DNA of 64,000 nt. It comes from Novosphingobium sp. CECT 9465 (GTDB taxonomy: Bacteria > Pseudomonadota > Alphaproteobacteria > Sphingomonadales > Sphingomonadaceae). Positions 39,051-48,362 of this stretch are shown here, one piece after another. The translations under genes were made by a program, and so were the position numbers. The DNA lies in contig NZ_CAKLBX010000001.1 in NCBI RefSeq assembly GCF_920987055.1, forward strand, positions 978,501 through 1,042,500. Reading direction: 5' to 3'. The notes beneath the pieces are model-generated. The model ran no database searches. It was not told the origin of the DNA and saw only the letters and a program-made list of their open reading frames with translations. Positions within the stretch are counted from its first letter, which is position 1; each line of letters starts with the position of its first letter.

Positions 39051-39947
39051 ATGGCCAATCAATCGTCGCCCCATGAAGGGGCCATCACCCACGAAGCTGG
39101 CGCAAATGGCGCCGTAACCTTTACCCCACCAGGACAGCCGGTGTTCCGCAGCTTCAACAGGTTGGGGATGTGGACCCTCTATATGAAGGAGGTGCGCCGT
39201 TTCTTCAAGGTGCAGACCCAGACGATCTGGGCACCGGCGGTTACAACGCTGCTTTATCTGATGATATTCACGCTGGCGCTGGGCGGCGGGGCCAGCGGCG
39301 GCAGCCGGATCGTGCTGGGGGTCAATTTCGCCAGCTTCGTTGCGCCCGGTCTGATTGCGATGGCGATGATCAACAATTCGTTCGCCAATTCCAGCTTCAG
39401 CCTGCTGGGCGGCAAGATACAGGGCACCATCGTGGATTACCTGATGCCGCCGATCAGCACCGGAGAACTGACGGCGGCGCTGGTTGGCGCAGCGGTGACG
39501 CGCGCCGTGCTGGTCGGCTTTGCGGTGGCGGGGGCAATGCTGCTGTGGCCGGGCGTGGACTTGAGCATGGCGCACCCCTGGGCGGTGGTGTGGTTCGGCC
39601 TCATGGGTTCGATCCTGCTGGCGGTGATCGGTGTGCTGACATCGATCTGGGCCGAAAAGTTCGATCATAACGCCGCCATCACCAACTTCGTGATAACGCC
39701 GCTGTCGATGCTTTCAGGCACGTTCTACGTGATCGACAATCTGGCACCGGCATTCCAGGCAGTAAGCCGTGCCAATCCGATCTTCTACGTGATATCGGGC
39801 TTCCGCTTCGGCTTTCTGGGCAAGAGCGACATCGGTGATACCAATCTGGCAGTGCTGCATGGCGCGATCGGGCTGGGTGTGCTGAACATCGCCATTACGG
39901 CGCTGCTCTATGTACTGCTGCGATCGGGCTGGAAGCTGAAGAACTGA
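39051..39947 (+). CDS. ABC-2 type transporter permease
   Basis: 298 residues: about 45 hydrophilic residues, then YMKEVRRFFKVQTQTIWAPA and six membrane helices, ending with ISGFRFGFLGKSDIG and a short basic tail, as in the ABC-2 (DrrB/NodJ-like) permeases. No ATPase gene is adjacent in the window, so the partner must be elsewhere. An earlier in-frame ATG at about 39000 is possible. Substrate unknown. Confidence 0.85.
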   Translation: MANQSSPHEGAITHEAGANGAVTFTPPGQPVFRSFNRLGMWTLYMKEVRRFFKVQTQTIWAPAVTTLLYLMIFTLALGGGASGGSRIVLGVNFASFVAPGLIAMAMINNSFANSSFSLLGGKIQGTIVDYLMPPISTGELTAALVGAAVTRAVLVGFAVAGAMLLWPGVDLSMAHPWAVVWFGLMGSILLAVIGVLTSIWAEKFDHNAAITNFVITPLSMLSGTFYVIDNLAPAFQAVSRANPIFYVISGFRFGFLGKSDIGDTNLAVLHGAIGLGVLNIAITALLYVLLRSGWKLKN

Positions 39948-39974
39948 CCGCGCGGGGGGGCTACCCCGGCCCGA

Positions 39975-40355
39975 TCAGTGAGAAAGGCTGCGGCGCAGGC
40001 GGTAACGGCCGTTGCGGAAGCCTTCGAACATCTCTTCGATCGAAGGATGATCCACCGGCCCGGCATCTGCATCGCCCATCAGGTTTTGCTGGCTGACATA
40101 GGCAACATAACTGCTTTCGTCGTTTTCGGCCAGAAGATGGTAATAGGGCTGATCGCGCATGGGTCGGATATCTTCCGGGATGGACTGATACCATTCTTCG
40201 GAATTGGCAAAGACAGGGTCTACATCGACGACGACCCCGCGAAACCCGAACATTCGGTGCCGCACGACTTCGCCAATCGAAAAGCGCGCCGATGAGACGG
40301 GAGGGGCTGAAATATCGCGGCCAGCCTGGGGCGAAAAGAAACTCGCACGATCCAT
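39975..40355 (-). CDS. hspQ: Heat shock protein HspQ / hemimethylated-DNA-binding-like protein
   Basis: 126 residues from the ATG at 40355 (ATG 40364 equally possible; upstream frame is not HspQ-like). Core motif FSIGEVVRHRMFGFRGVVVDV and WYQSIPEDIRPMRDQPYYHLLAE are diagnostic. In E. coli HspQ modulates Lon and DnaA stability. Convergent with the permease gene. Confidence 0.9.
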   Translation of the reverse strand: MDRASFFSPQAGRDISAPPVSSARFSIGEVVRHRMFGFRGVVVDVDPVFANSEEWYQSIPEDIRPMRDQPYYHLLAENDESSYVAYVSQQNLMGDADAGPVDHPSIEEMFEGFRNGRYRLRRSLSH

Positions 40356-40522
40356 ATACCGCATATAGGCGTGTGCTGCGTCGCAAACAAGCGAGGCTTT
40401 GCAAAAGGTGGGCGCAAACGGGCAGGGCGGGTTTTTTTGATTGGCAATTCGTGAACCGTGCGCTAACGGCGCGCTTCCTCGACCGGGCAATGCCTTCTAC
40501 CGGCACCCTAAGGACACTTCGC

Positions 40523-40613
<91 letters not shown>

Positions 40614-40642
40614 CCAGCAATCTGAAAGCTTCCATTAAACGG

Positions 40643-40670
40643 CAGAAAACCTTGATTTTCTGGTCTTTTT
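40643..40670 (+). terminator. Weak terminator-like hairpin after tRNA-Ser
   Basis: CAGAAAA pairs with TTTTCTG over a six-base loop and is followed within four bases by TTTTT. AT-rich stem, so strength is doubtful. Confidence 0.4.
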
Positions 40671-40768
40671 GTGCTATTTCGTTCCCTGTTTGATCTTATG
40701 CTTCCGTATGCCTCCAGAGTAAAGTGGGGGCATTTTGGGGGCAGTGAAATCGAGATTTGGGGGCATTT

Positions 40769-41602
40769 ATGCTCAACGACATGACTGTCCGTAACGCCAA
40801 GGCGAAAGACCGTGATTACAAGCTCTCGGACTCGGAAGGGCTTCACCTCTTCATAGCGAAGTCCGGGCACAAAAGCTGGCGTTTCAAGTATCGCTTCGCT
40901 GGCAAAGAACGCAGACTGGTTTTCGGCTCCTATCCCGAGGTTACTTTGGCTGAAGCGCGGGATCGCAAGGCTGAAGCCCGGAAGTTGTTGAAAGAAGGTC
41001 GCGACCCGGGTCTGGAGGCCAAGAAGCAAGCACTGCGCAACGCGGCAGCGGCGGCAAATACCTTCGAGTCAATGGCTAGGGTCTGGTTTGGACTGCAGGA
41101 GAAACGCTGGACGCCCGTTCACGCCAATGATGTCATCACAAGCCTTGAGAAGGAGGTTTTCCCTTGGCTCGGCAATCTGCCCATTACGGAGATAGATGAG
41201 CCAATTGTCCTTACTGTTCTCCGGAAGATCGAGAAGCGCGGCGCCATCGAAACGGCACACCGGGTACGGCAGCGAATGTCTGCTGTGTTTGTCCACTCTA
41301 TCGCAGAAGGCGCCGGCAGCCGGGATCCTGCCGCAATCGTAGCGAAAGCACTGAAACCTGTGCCACGATCCCGAAAACGGCCTGCTCTCCTTACGTTGCC
41401 CGAACTCCACAACATGATTTGCAAGACGGAAGCTGAACCTGCCTCACCGCTCACGAAGCTCGCATCCCGCTTTATTGCGCTCACAGCACAACGACCCGGT
41501 ATGATCCGTAGCATGCCATGGTCCGAACTGGACGGGATTGACTGGTCTGATCCTGGCAAACTGTTCCCCGTCAGCACCAATGGCACAGATTTGAGGTTGT
41601 GA
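40769..41602 (+). pseudogene. int: P4-type tyrosine recombinase (integrase), C-terminally truncated
   Basis: 277 residues visible; intact relatives are about 400. The N-terminal DUF4102 domain is whole (LTVRNAK-like start, YKLSDSEGLHLFIAKSGHKSW, LVFGSYPEVTLAEARD), the SAM-like core-binding domain follows, and the catalytic domain begins with the first active Arg in LTAQRPGMIRSMPW. The second Arg, both His and the Tyr are missing because the frame stops at TGA 41600-41602, the first bases of the IS. Almost certainly inactive. Confidence 0.88.
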
Positions 41603-41605
41603 TTT

Positions 41606-41666
41606 AAGGAGTGTTGGGGCTTCGTCGTAGTGACGAAGGAACGAAGATGAAGCCCCAACACTCCTT
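41606..41666 (+). promoter_or_regulatory. 18-bp hairpin over the orfA start codon
   Basis: Bases 41606-41623 are the exact reverse complement of 41649-41666. The 25-base loop holds the likely ribosome site (GAAGGAA) and the orfA ATG at 41647 straddles the loop/stem junction. RNA entering from outside the IS would fold this and probably hide the start, as protective hairpins do in some other IS elements. Confidence 0.65.
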
Positions 41667-42033
41667 AAAAAAATCGCCGATGAAGGCCCCTGCCGAGCGG
41701 GTGGTGAAGGACATCCGGCGGCAGACCCGTCGGCACTTCTCGGCCGAAGACAAGATCAGGATCGTGCTGGATGGCCTGCGCGGCGAGGACAGCATTGCCG
41801 AGCTGTGCCGCAAGGAAGGCATCGCCCAAAGCCTGTATTACACCTGGTCGAAGGAGTTCATGGAAGCGGGCAAGCGTCGCCTGGCTGGCGACACTGCCCG
41901 TGCCGCAACCACCGGCGAGGTGCAGGACCTGCGCCGCGAAGCCCGTGCCCTGAAGGAATGCGTTGCCGACCTGACGCTCGAAAACCGTCTGCTCAAAAAA
42001 AGTATGATCGCGGATGGGGGCGACGACGAATGA
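41647..42033 (+). CDS. IS3-family transposase OrfA (helix-turn-helix subunit)
   Basis: 128 residues. HTH_Tnp_1-type domain (RRHFSAEDKIRIVLDGLRGE, SIAELCRKEGIAQSLYYTW) and a C-terminal coiled coil (VQDLRREARALKECVADLTLENRLLKKSM) typical of OrfA. ATG at 41647 preceded by GAAGGAA. Ends in an ATGA overlap with orfB; both start and stop are intact. Confidence 0.9.
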   Translation: MKPQHSLKKSPMKAPAERVVKDIRRQTRRHFSAEDKIRIVLDGLRGEDSIAELCRKEGIAQSLYYTWSKEFMEAGKRRLAGDTARAATTGEVQDLRREARALKECVADLTLENRLLKKSMIADGGDDE

Positions 42034-45000
42034 GGTATCCAGCATCGGAGAAGCTCGAGATCATCCGGATCGTCGAGCAATCGCACCTACCAGCCAAGCA
42101 CACGTTGGACGAGCTCGGCATTGCCCGTCGGACCTTCTACCGCTGGTACGACCGGTTCCTCGAAGGCGGCCCGGAGGCGCTGGAGGATCGGCCATCGACA
42201 CCGAGCCGGGTGTGGAACCGGATCCCGCCTGACATCCATGATCAGATCATCGAGCTGGCGCTGGGGCAGTCCGAGCTAAGCCCCCGGGAACTGGCGGTGC
42301 GTTTTACCGATGAGAGGCGCTACTTCGTGTCGGAAGCCACGGTTTACCGTCTGTTGAAGGCCCACGATCTGATCACCAGCCCGGCCTATGTCGTGATCAA
42401 GGCCGCCGATCAGTTCCACACCAAGACCACGCGGGTAAACGAGATGTGGCAGACTGATTTTACCTACTGTGCGCCTCGTCCCGGATGGTCCGGGGTGCAT
42501 ATGACTGGAATGCAAAGGAGAAAGGAGGAACTGAACGAATGCCTTGCCCTCTGCTGTGAGGGGGCATGAGCCCAAGCGGCGGTGACCTGCCGTCAACTGG
42601 CAGGGTGACGTAGCCCGCAGGTAAAGGGGATTGAGGCGAAGCCGTTACGCCGAGATGGTCCCCGAGGCTGTAGCGCTGGAAGGTTGAGGAACACGAACCG
42701 GTTAATCCGCATCCGAGGGCTGAAATGTCGCCTTCGCCTACACGGCTTAACAGGCGGAATGCTGATGATGGCGCCGGAGACGTATGTCGGCGACATCCGA
42801 ATGTGGCCGGAAATGTAGCCCGTCCGCATGGAGCCATGGAGAGAATGCAGCCAGGCCATGGCATCGGCATCGACTTGCGGGACGCAAGGACAAGGACTGC
42901 GACCGGCAGCCTCCCCAGCGCGCGAAAGTCCAGCATATGAACGAGGGAAGGCATGATGGAATGCCAAGGGAGTTGGCCCCGATGTCCACCGTGCTGGCGG
43001 AGTCCCCGTAGTAGTCCGCGACAGGGAAAGCCTGTCACATGGCGAAGGGGGACAGTTCAATCAGCTTGAAGTGCAAACTACCTGACCAAACGAGGTGAAG
43101 ACCTTTGATAATCAGCGAAATGCAGCACAAGCTCGCGACGTGGGCCGAGAGCGACCAGAACCGCAAGTTCGATCGCCTTCTCCGGCTCATTGCCGATCGG
43201 GCGTGGCTTGCCGAGGCGGCTCGGATCGTGCTGGCGTCGAGTGGCGCCAATACGCCGGGCATCGACGGAATGGACAAGCGACGGATGCAGGCCGTACTGG
43301 CAGAACAGCTGGCCAGTCTGCGAACGGACTTGCTGACGGGGAGTTATCACCCGCAGCCGGTCAGGCGAATCTATATCCCGAAAGCCAATGGCAAGAAACG
43401 ACCACTTGGTATCCCGACCCTGAAAGACCGCATCGTCCAGCGCGCGATGCTGATGGCCATGGAGCCGATCTGGGAAAGCGACTTCCATCGCCTCTCCTAC
43501 GGCTTCAGGCCGGAACGCAGCGTGCATCACGCTGTCCGGACCGTGAAGATACAGTTGCAGGATAGTGGTGCCGGAGCGCGGGGCCGCTGGATCATCGAAG
43601 GTGATCTGGCGAGCTACTTCGATACGGTCCACCACCGGCTTCTGCTTCGCTGCGTTCGGCGGCGAATCCGGGATGATCGGTTTGTTGATCTGCTCTGGCG
43701 ATTCCTGAAGGCGGGCCACGTCGACCGTGGCCTGTTCGTCGCCTCAAGCGAAGGTGTACCGCAAGGCGGCGTGCTGTCGCCGCTCCTGTCCAACATCATG
43801 CTCCATGAGTTTGATGCGTGGCTGGAGGCGAAATACCTGAGCGACAAGGCGCGAAAGGATCGCTGGGCATGGAACTTCGGCATCCAGCAGGGGCGCCCCA
43901 TCACGGTTCGCGAGAACCGGCAATGGAAACCTGCTGTCGCCTACTGCCGTTACGCCGATGACTTCGTTGTCATCGTCAAGGGCACCAAGGCACATGCCGA
44001 GGCCATCCGCGAGGAATGCCGGGCCTTTCTGGAAGACGACCTGAAGCTGACGTTGAATATGGACAAGAGCCATATCACCCACGTCGACGACGGGTTCGTG
44101 TTCCTCGGGCACCGGATTATCCGCAGGCGGGGATCGAGCGGACGCATGTCCGTGGTCTCAACGATACCCAAGGAGAAGGCCAAGACCTTCGCTCGCCGAT
44201 TGGTCGAGGCTCTCTCCGGCAATCATGAGGTTGCCGCGGTGGACATGATCGACGGTCTGAACCGCCAGCTGGCGGGATGGGCTGCGTTCTACAGGTTCAC
44301 CGACTTCACGGCGCGCACATTCCGGCGCATCGACACCGTCGTGTTCTGGAAAATGGCGCACTGGTTGGCGCAGAAGTACCGGTCCCGTATCAAGCCTTTG
44401 ATGCGTAAATGGTACCGCATGCCGGAAACCGGCCAATCGAAGACGTGGCTGGTCTACGGTCGAAGCAATCAGGGCAATGCCGTCGGCAAGGCGCTGCGAC
44501 GACTGGTCACAAGCCAGAAGATGCAGTTCCGGTGGCGGAATCCGGAGCGAAATCCCTACATCTATCGGGACGAGCTCCGAAACACCGTCACCTCCCGCTA
44601 TCGTGATGTCGCCATGGCCTTGGACCAAGGTTGAATAGAGAGCCGTATGCGCTGAAAGGTGCACGTACGGTTCGGGGAGGGGAAGCGCTTATGCGCTTCC
44701 TACTCCACTCAAGATCATCGGGTGGGGCTGGATGTACCTGTCGACCGTGCTCGACGACTTCTCGCGCTACATTATCGCCTGGAAACTGTGCACCAACATG
44801 CGCGCCGAGGATGTGACCGACACGCTCGACCTGGCCCTTGGCGCATCGGGCTGCGACAGCGCCACGGTGCTGCACAAGCCCAGGCTGTTGTCGGATAATG
44901 GCCCCAGCTACATCGCCGGCGAATTGGCTGAATACATTGAGGCCCGGAAGATGAGCCACGTGCGCGGTGCCCCGATGCACCCGCAAACCCAGGGCAAGAT

Positions 45001-45250
45001 CGAGCGCTGGCACCAAACCCTGAAAAACCGCATCCTGCTGGAAAACTACTTTTTGCCCGGCGACCTCGAAGCCCAAATCGAGGCCTTCGTCGAGTACTAC
45101 AACCACCAGCGTTACCACGAGAGCCTGAACAACGTGACGCCCGCCGATGCCTACTTCGGCAGGGCTCCAGCCATCATCAAACAGCGCGAAAGGATCAAGC
45201 GACAGACCATCGAACATCGGCGCTTGCAACACCGCAAGCTCGCCGCCTAA
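42030..45250 (+). CDS. IS3-family transposase OrfB (DDE), split by a group II intron into 42030-42468 and 44709-45250
   Basis: Exon 1 (439 bases) has the HTH SHLPAKHTLDELGIARRTFYRW and ends in WQTDFTY with the first catalytic Asp. Exon 2 (542 bases) resumes with FKIIGWGWMYLSTVLDDFSRYI, carries the second Asp in LLSDNGPSY and the Glu in PQTQGKIERWHQ. Joined, they give 981 bases, exactly 326 residues plus stop, with the D-D-E triad whole. Unspliced mRNA would give a useless fragment, so activity depends on intron splicing. Confidence 0.85.
43105..44634 (+). CDS. ltrA: Group II intron reverse transcriptase/maturase
   Basis: 509 residues from a TTG with GAGGTG seven bases upstream (ATG at 43120 is the alternative). 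RT domain: RIYIPKANGKKRPLGIPTLKD (RT1-2), GDLASYFDTV, EGVPQGGVLSPLLSNIMLHEFD (RT4) and the active YADD in CRYADDFVVIV. The maturase X domain follows (LAGWAAFYRFTDFTARTFRR). No HNH endonuclease cysteines are seen, so mobility would use the target's own nicks or replication. Frame is intact, so probably active. Confidence 0.93.
   Translation: MIISEMQHKLATWAESDQNRKFDRLLRLIADRAWLAEAARIVLASSGANTPGIDGMDKRRMQAVLAEQLASLRTDLLTGSYHPQPVRRIYIPKANGKKRPLGIPTLKDRIVQRAMLMAMEPIWESDFHRLSYGFRPERSVHHAVRTVKIQLQDSGAGARGRWIIEGDLASYFDTVHHRLLLRCVRRRIRDDRFVDLLWRFLKAGHVDRGLFVASSEGVPQGGVLSPLLSNIMLHEFDAWLEAKYLSDKARKDRWAWNFGIQQGRPITVRENRQWKPAVAYCRYADDFVVIVKGTKAHAEAIREECRAFLEDDLKLTLNMDKSHITHVDDGFVFLGHRIIRRRGSSGRMSVVSTIPKEKAKTFARRLVEALSGNHEVAAVDMIDGLNRQLAGWAAFYRFTDFTARTFRRIDTVVFWKMAHWLAQKYRSRIKPLMRKWYRMPETGQSKTWLVYGRSNQGNAVGKALRRLVTSQKMQFRWRNPERNPYIYRDELRNTVTSRYRDVAMALDQG
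44640..44708 (+). ncRNA. Group II intron domains V and VI
   Basis: Domain V runs 44640-44673 with GAGCCGTATGCG, a GAAA tetraloop-containing middle and GCACGTACGGTTC. Domain VI follows: GGAAGCGC pairs with GCGCTTCC, then GGAG with CTCC, leaving A44702 bulged seven bases from the 3' end as the branch-point candidate. Confidence 0.9.
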
Positions 45251-45299
45251 CATCAACCCCCAGACGAGGTCCGCACTCCGCTAATTTACGCCGCGAGTT

Positions 45300-47099
45300 G
45301 TGCCGAATGTTCTGACGACGGACATGATCGACTATCTCGCCAAGAGCTTTCCTGTCCGCCTGATGGCGGTGTTCACCGACGAAAATGGCAACCCGCGGTC
45401 CGAGCCGATGAGTGACGAGCAAGGCGCTCCCGTGTTGTGCCGCTCCGCGCTTGCAGCGCGCGACCGGATGATCGAGCAGCTCTGCGCCTTGCCGCCGATT
45501 GCTACTGCGCTCGATGCCATCATTGAGCGCTTCGGCGTTAAGCAGGTGGCCGAAGTGACCGGTCGCACCCGTCGGCTCATCGTCGGCCGGGATGGTCGTC
45601 AGAAACTCCAATCCCGGGCTCCCCGCGCCAACGTCGCTGAAACCCAAGCGTTCATGGACGGTGCCAAGCGCATCCTGGTGTTCTCCGATGCCGGGGGAAC
45701 CGGGCGTAGCTACCATGCCGATCTTGCCGCCAGGAACCAGGCCCGTCGCGTCCACTTCCTGCTCGAGCCGGGCTGGCGCGCTGATGCCGCAATCCAGGGG
45801 CTAGGCCGCACCAATCGCACCAACCAGGCATCTGCGCCGCTGTTCAGGCCGGTAACCACCGATGTGCGCGGCGAGCGCCGGTTCATCTCGACGATCGCGC
45901 GGCGCCTGGACAGTCTTGGTGCTCTTACGCGCGGGCAGCGCCAGACCGGTGGCCAGAACCTCTTCGATCCTGCCGACAATCTCGAAAGCATCTACGCTAA
46001 GGAGGCGCTCCATCGCTGGTTCGGCCTGTTGTTCACCGGCAAGCTCGAAGCCGTCAGTCTCGGGCGCTTTCAGGAGCTGACAGGTCTCCGGATCGAAGCG
46101 CCTGATGGTTCGATGGTCGATGACCTGCCGTCGATCCAGCGGTGGCTCAACCGCATTCTCGCGCTTCCCATTGCCCTGCAGAACGCGATCTTCGACGAGT
46201 TCATGGGGCTCGTGGAGGCGCGTATCGATGCCGCCCGGCAGGCTGGGACGCTCGATCTCGGCCTCGAGACCATTGCGGTCGAGGACTTCTCTGTCCTGTC
46301 GGACACGCTGCTGCGCACCGATCCGGCCTCAGGCGCGACCACCCATCTGCTCGAATTGGAAATCGCCAGAGCTCTGAAGCCGCTTACGCTTAAGCGGCTC
46401 GAGGAGATCCACGGCCTCACCGGGCCACGGCAGCGACCGGTTCGGAACGCCCGCTCTGGTCGGGTCGCCTTGCTGGTGTCCGCCCGAAGCATCCTTGCCG
46501 ATGACGGTACGCGCGTGACCCGCTTCGAATTGCTTCGCCCCCTCAAGCGCAGCCACATCACCGCGGATCAGTTGGGTGAGAGCAGCTGGGAGGATATCTC
46601 CCTCGACGATTTTCAAAACTCCTGGGCGACCGAGGTCGAAGAAGCCCGTTCCAGCCACAAGCGCGAGCGCCTATATCTTGCGACGGGCCTCCTGCTTCCG
46701 GTCTGGGACAAGCTCCCTTCGGATTTCGTTAGGGTAAGCCGCATTTCGGCAGCAGGTGGCCGTTCGCTCCTCGGCCGAGAGGTTCCCGTCCATTGCGTGC
46801 CCGAACTGTGCCGAGCGCTGGGTCTGGAACGCGAGCAAACTCTTTCCGCCGACGACATTGTCCAGACCGTCTTGGCGACGGGCCGCGCCATGGAACTCGC
46901 GGGCCGCGAAAAGCTCCTGGTCAAACGCAGTCTGGTCAATGGCTCACAGAGACTTGAACTCACGGGATGGAGTGCTGCTCGGCTCGACTGGTACAAGGCC
47001 CAAGGCTGCTTTACCGAGATCATCCGCTATCAGACCCGGCTCTTCGTGCTGATCGAGGGCGCGGCGAGCGTGATTGCCCGACTGGTATCATCGGCATAG
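45300..47099 (+). pseudogene. Strawberry-notch-type helicase/methyltransferase, 5'-truncated
   Basis: About 600 residues remain of a family whose bacterial plasmid/ICE members are roughly 1400 long. The N-terminal methyltransferase and helicase lobe 1 are gone; what remains includes helicase motif VI region AIQGLGRTNRTNQASAP and the SBNO C-terminal domain (RRFISTIARRLDSLGALTRG, ESIYAKEALHRWF). The frame is closed by a TAA inside the IS end at 45282, and the GTG at 45300 is probably only a chance start. Truncation point coincides with the IS right end. Confidence 0.8.
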
Positions 47100-47110
47100 C
47101 TTCTTGCCAA

Positions 47111-47139
47111 ATGGCATCAAACCCCATATATGATGCCAT
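47111..47139. promoter_or_regulatory. Inverted-repeat operator of the RES-Xre locus
   Basis: ATGGCATCA, eleven bases, TGATGCCAT: a perfect 9-base inverted repeat ending 13 bases before the antitoxin ATG, overlapping the expected promoter. Fits autorepression by the Xre-type antitoxin. Confidence 0.75.
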
Positions 47140-47152
47140 ATGGAGAAATGCC

Positions 47153-47566
47153 ATGCTGGCCCTGCAACCCGTTGATACTGCCCTTACCGCTTTCCGTCCC
47201 GATCCGATTACCCAGGACGAGGCGGCTGCCATGTTCCGGGCCGCCCTCAATCTTTTCGGCAAATGGGAACTGACCGACGAGCAGGCGGCAACGCTGCTCG
47301 ACATGCCGGTTCGCACCTATCGCCGATGGAAGGCGGAAGGTCCCGGGCGCGTTTCGCGTGATGGGCGTACTCGTCTCTCTAACCTCATGGGCATCCACAA
47401 GGCGCTCCGGATCATCTTCTCGGAAGCGGCCCGTGGTTATGGATGGATCAGGGCGAACAACGACGTGTTCGGTGGAGGCAGTGCTCTTGACGTGATGCTT
47501 GGAGGCGAACTCACCGACATCATGCGGGTGCGTCGCTATCTTGACGCCGAGCGCGGTGGCTGGTGA
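47153..47566 (+). CDS. Antitoxin, Xre/MbcA/ParS (DUF2384) family
   Basis: 137 residues from the ATG with GGAG seven bases upstream. Xre-like HTH (LTDEQAATLLDMPVRTYRRW) then the DUF2384 toxin-binding end, seen in NNDVFGGGSALDVMLGGELT and VRRYLDAERGGW. Neutralises the RES toxin encoded next, and probably represses its own promoter through the inverted repeat upstream. Its stop overlaps the toxin GTG. Confidence 0.92.
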   Translation: MLALQPVDTALTAFRPDPITQDEAAAMFRAALNLFGKWELTDEQAATLLDMPVRTYRRWKAEGPGRVSRDGRTRLSNLMGIHKALRIIFSEAARGYGWIRANNDVFGGGSALDVMLGGELTDIMRVRRYLDAERGGW

Positions 47567-48297
47567 GTGAAGCGGCAGATATCCCAGTTTCTCGAGTTGA
47601 GTGGAAGGGCGCTGTCAGGATCATCCGAAGTGCCTTTCCGCCGATCGACCTGTTCGAAGACATCGCTGATCCCGCCGACTGGCCGCTACTGATCTCGGCA
47701 GAGCAGAAGACCAATCCCCGCATTATAGCGACGATTGGCAATCTCGACCTCGTTCCTGTCGATCGCCGCGTCGGCGGCAACGGGGCCTCCTACCTTATGG
47801 CGCCATTCACCCATGTCAGCACCGACCGGCCAAGCCGGTTTACCGATGGCAGCTACGGCGTGCTCTATGTTGGGGACCGGTTCGAGACCGCGCTGTTCGA
47901 GACGATCCACCACCATGCCCGCTTCATGGCACGGACTAGGCAAGCACCTGGCTGGACTTCGCAGTTCCGGGAAATCGTCATGTCCGTCAATGCAGAACTG
48001 CATGATCTTCGTCCTCTGGCAGGCGAGCCGATTCAGGCGCTCGATTCCGACGCCTATGCCGCATCTCAAGCGCTCGCGCGGCAGCTCAGGGGCGCGAGGT
48101 CGGACGGAATTGTCTACCCGAGCATCCGGCATCCAGATGGAGAATGCGTCGCGCTCTTCTACCCTGACTGCGCGTCAAACCCCCTTCAGGGACGGCACCT
48201 CGACTATCATTGGGATGGGGAGCACGTTGACCTTGTCCGTGATGCAGGATCAGGGGCTGTTTTCCGTATCGTCGATTTACCGCCCGATCCTGTCTGA
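47563..48297 (+). CDS. RES-domain toxin (NAD-degrading family)
   Basis: 244 residues from a GTG overlapping the antitoxin stop. RES features: VRIIRSAFPP with the conserved Arg, GSYGVLYVGDRFETALFETIHH with the Glu, and GIVYPSIRHPDGECVALF with the Ser. Characterised RES toxins deplete NAD+ by phosphorolysis or modify targets with ADP-ribose; which applies here is unknown. Overlap with the antitoxin gives coupled synthesis. Confidence 0.92.
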   Translation: MSEAADIPVSRVEWKGAVRIIRSAFPPIDLFEDIADPADWPLLISAEQKTNPRIIATIGNLDLVPVDRRVGGNGASYLMAPFTHVSTDRPSRFTDGSYGVLYVGDRFETALFETIHHHARFMARTRQAPGWTSQFREIVMSVNAELHDLRPLAGEPIQALDSDAYAASQALARQLRGARSDGIVYPSIRHPDGECVALFYPDCASNPLQGRHLDYHWDGEHVDLVRDAGSGAVFRIVDLPPDPV

Positions 48298-48362
48298 CGG
48301 CAAGATTTGGGCTTCCGGCCGAGTGCTGTAGGATCTGCGGGCACAGTTACCAGCCAGCAGAC

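Larger units (their letters stand above)
42469..44708 (+). mobile_element. Group II intron, complete, in sense orientation within orfB
   Basis: Begins GTGCG at 42469 (the GUGYG consensus) and ends in AC at 44708. It holds an intron-encoded reverse transcriptase/maturase in domain IV, a perfect-looking domain V (34 bases from 44640) and a domain VI with a bulged A. The boundaries are independently fixed by the orfB reading frame. 2240 bases is a normal size for an ORF-bearing bacterial intron. Confidence 0.92.
41600..45288 (+). mobile_element. IS3-family insertion sequence carrying a group II intron
   Basis: Ends are set by imperfect ~26-base terminal inverted repeats: TGATTTAAGGAGTG at the left matches the reverse complement of CACTCCGCTAATTTA at the right, continuing to CTTCGTC/CTCGTC. 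orfA and orfB overlap by ATGA. Without the 2240-base intron the IS would be about 1450 bases. No matching 3-4 base target duplication is visible, and both flanking genes are truncated. Exact end bases are uncertain by a few positions. Confidence 0.85.
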
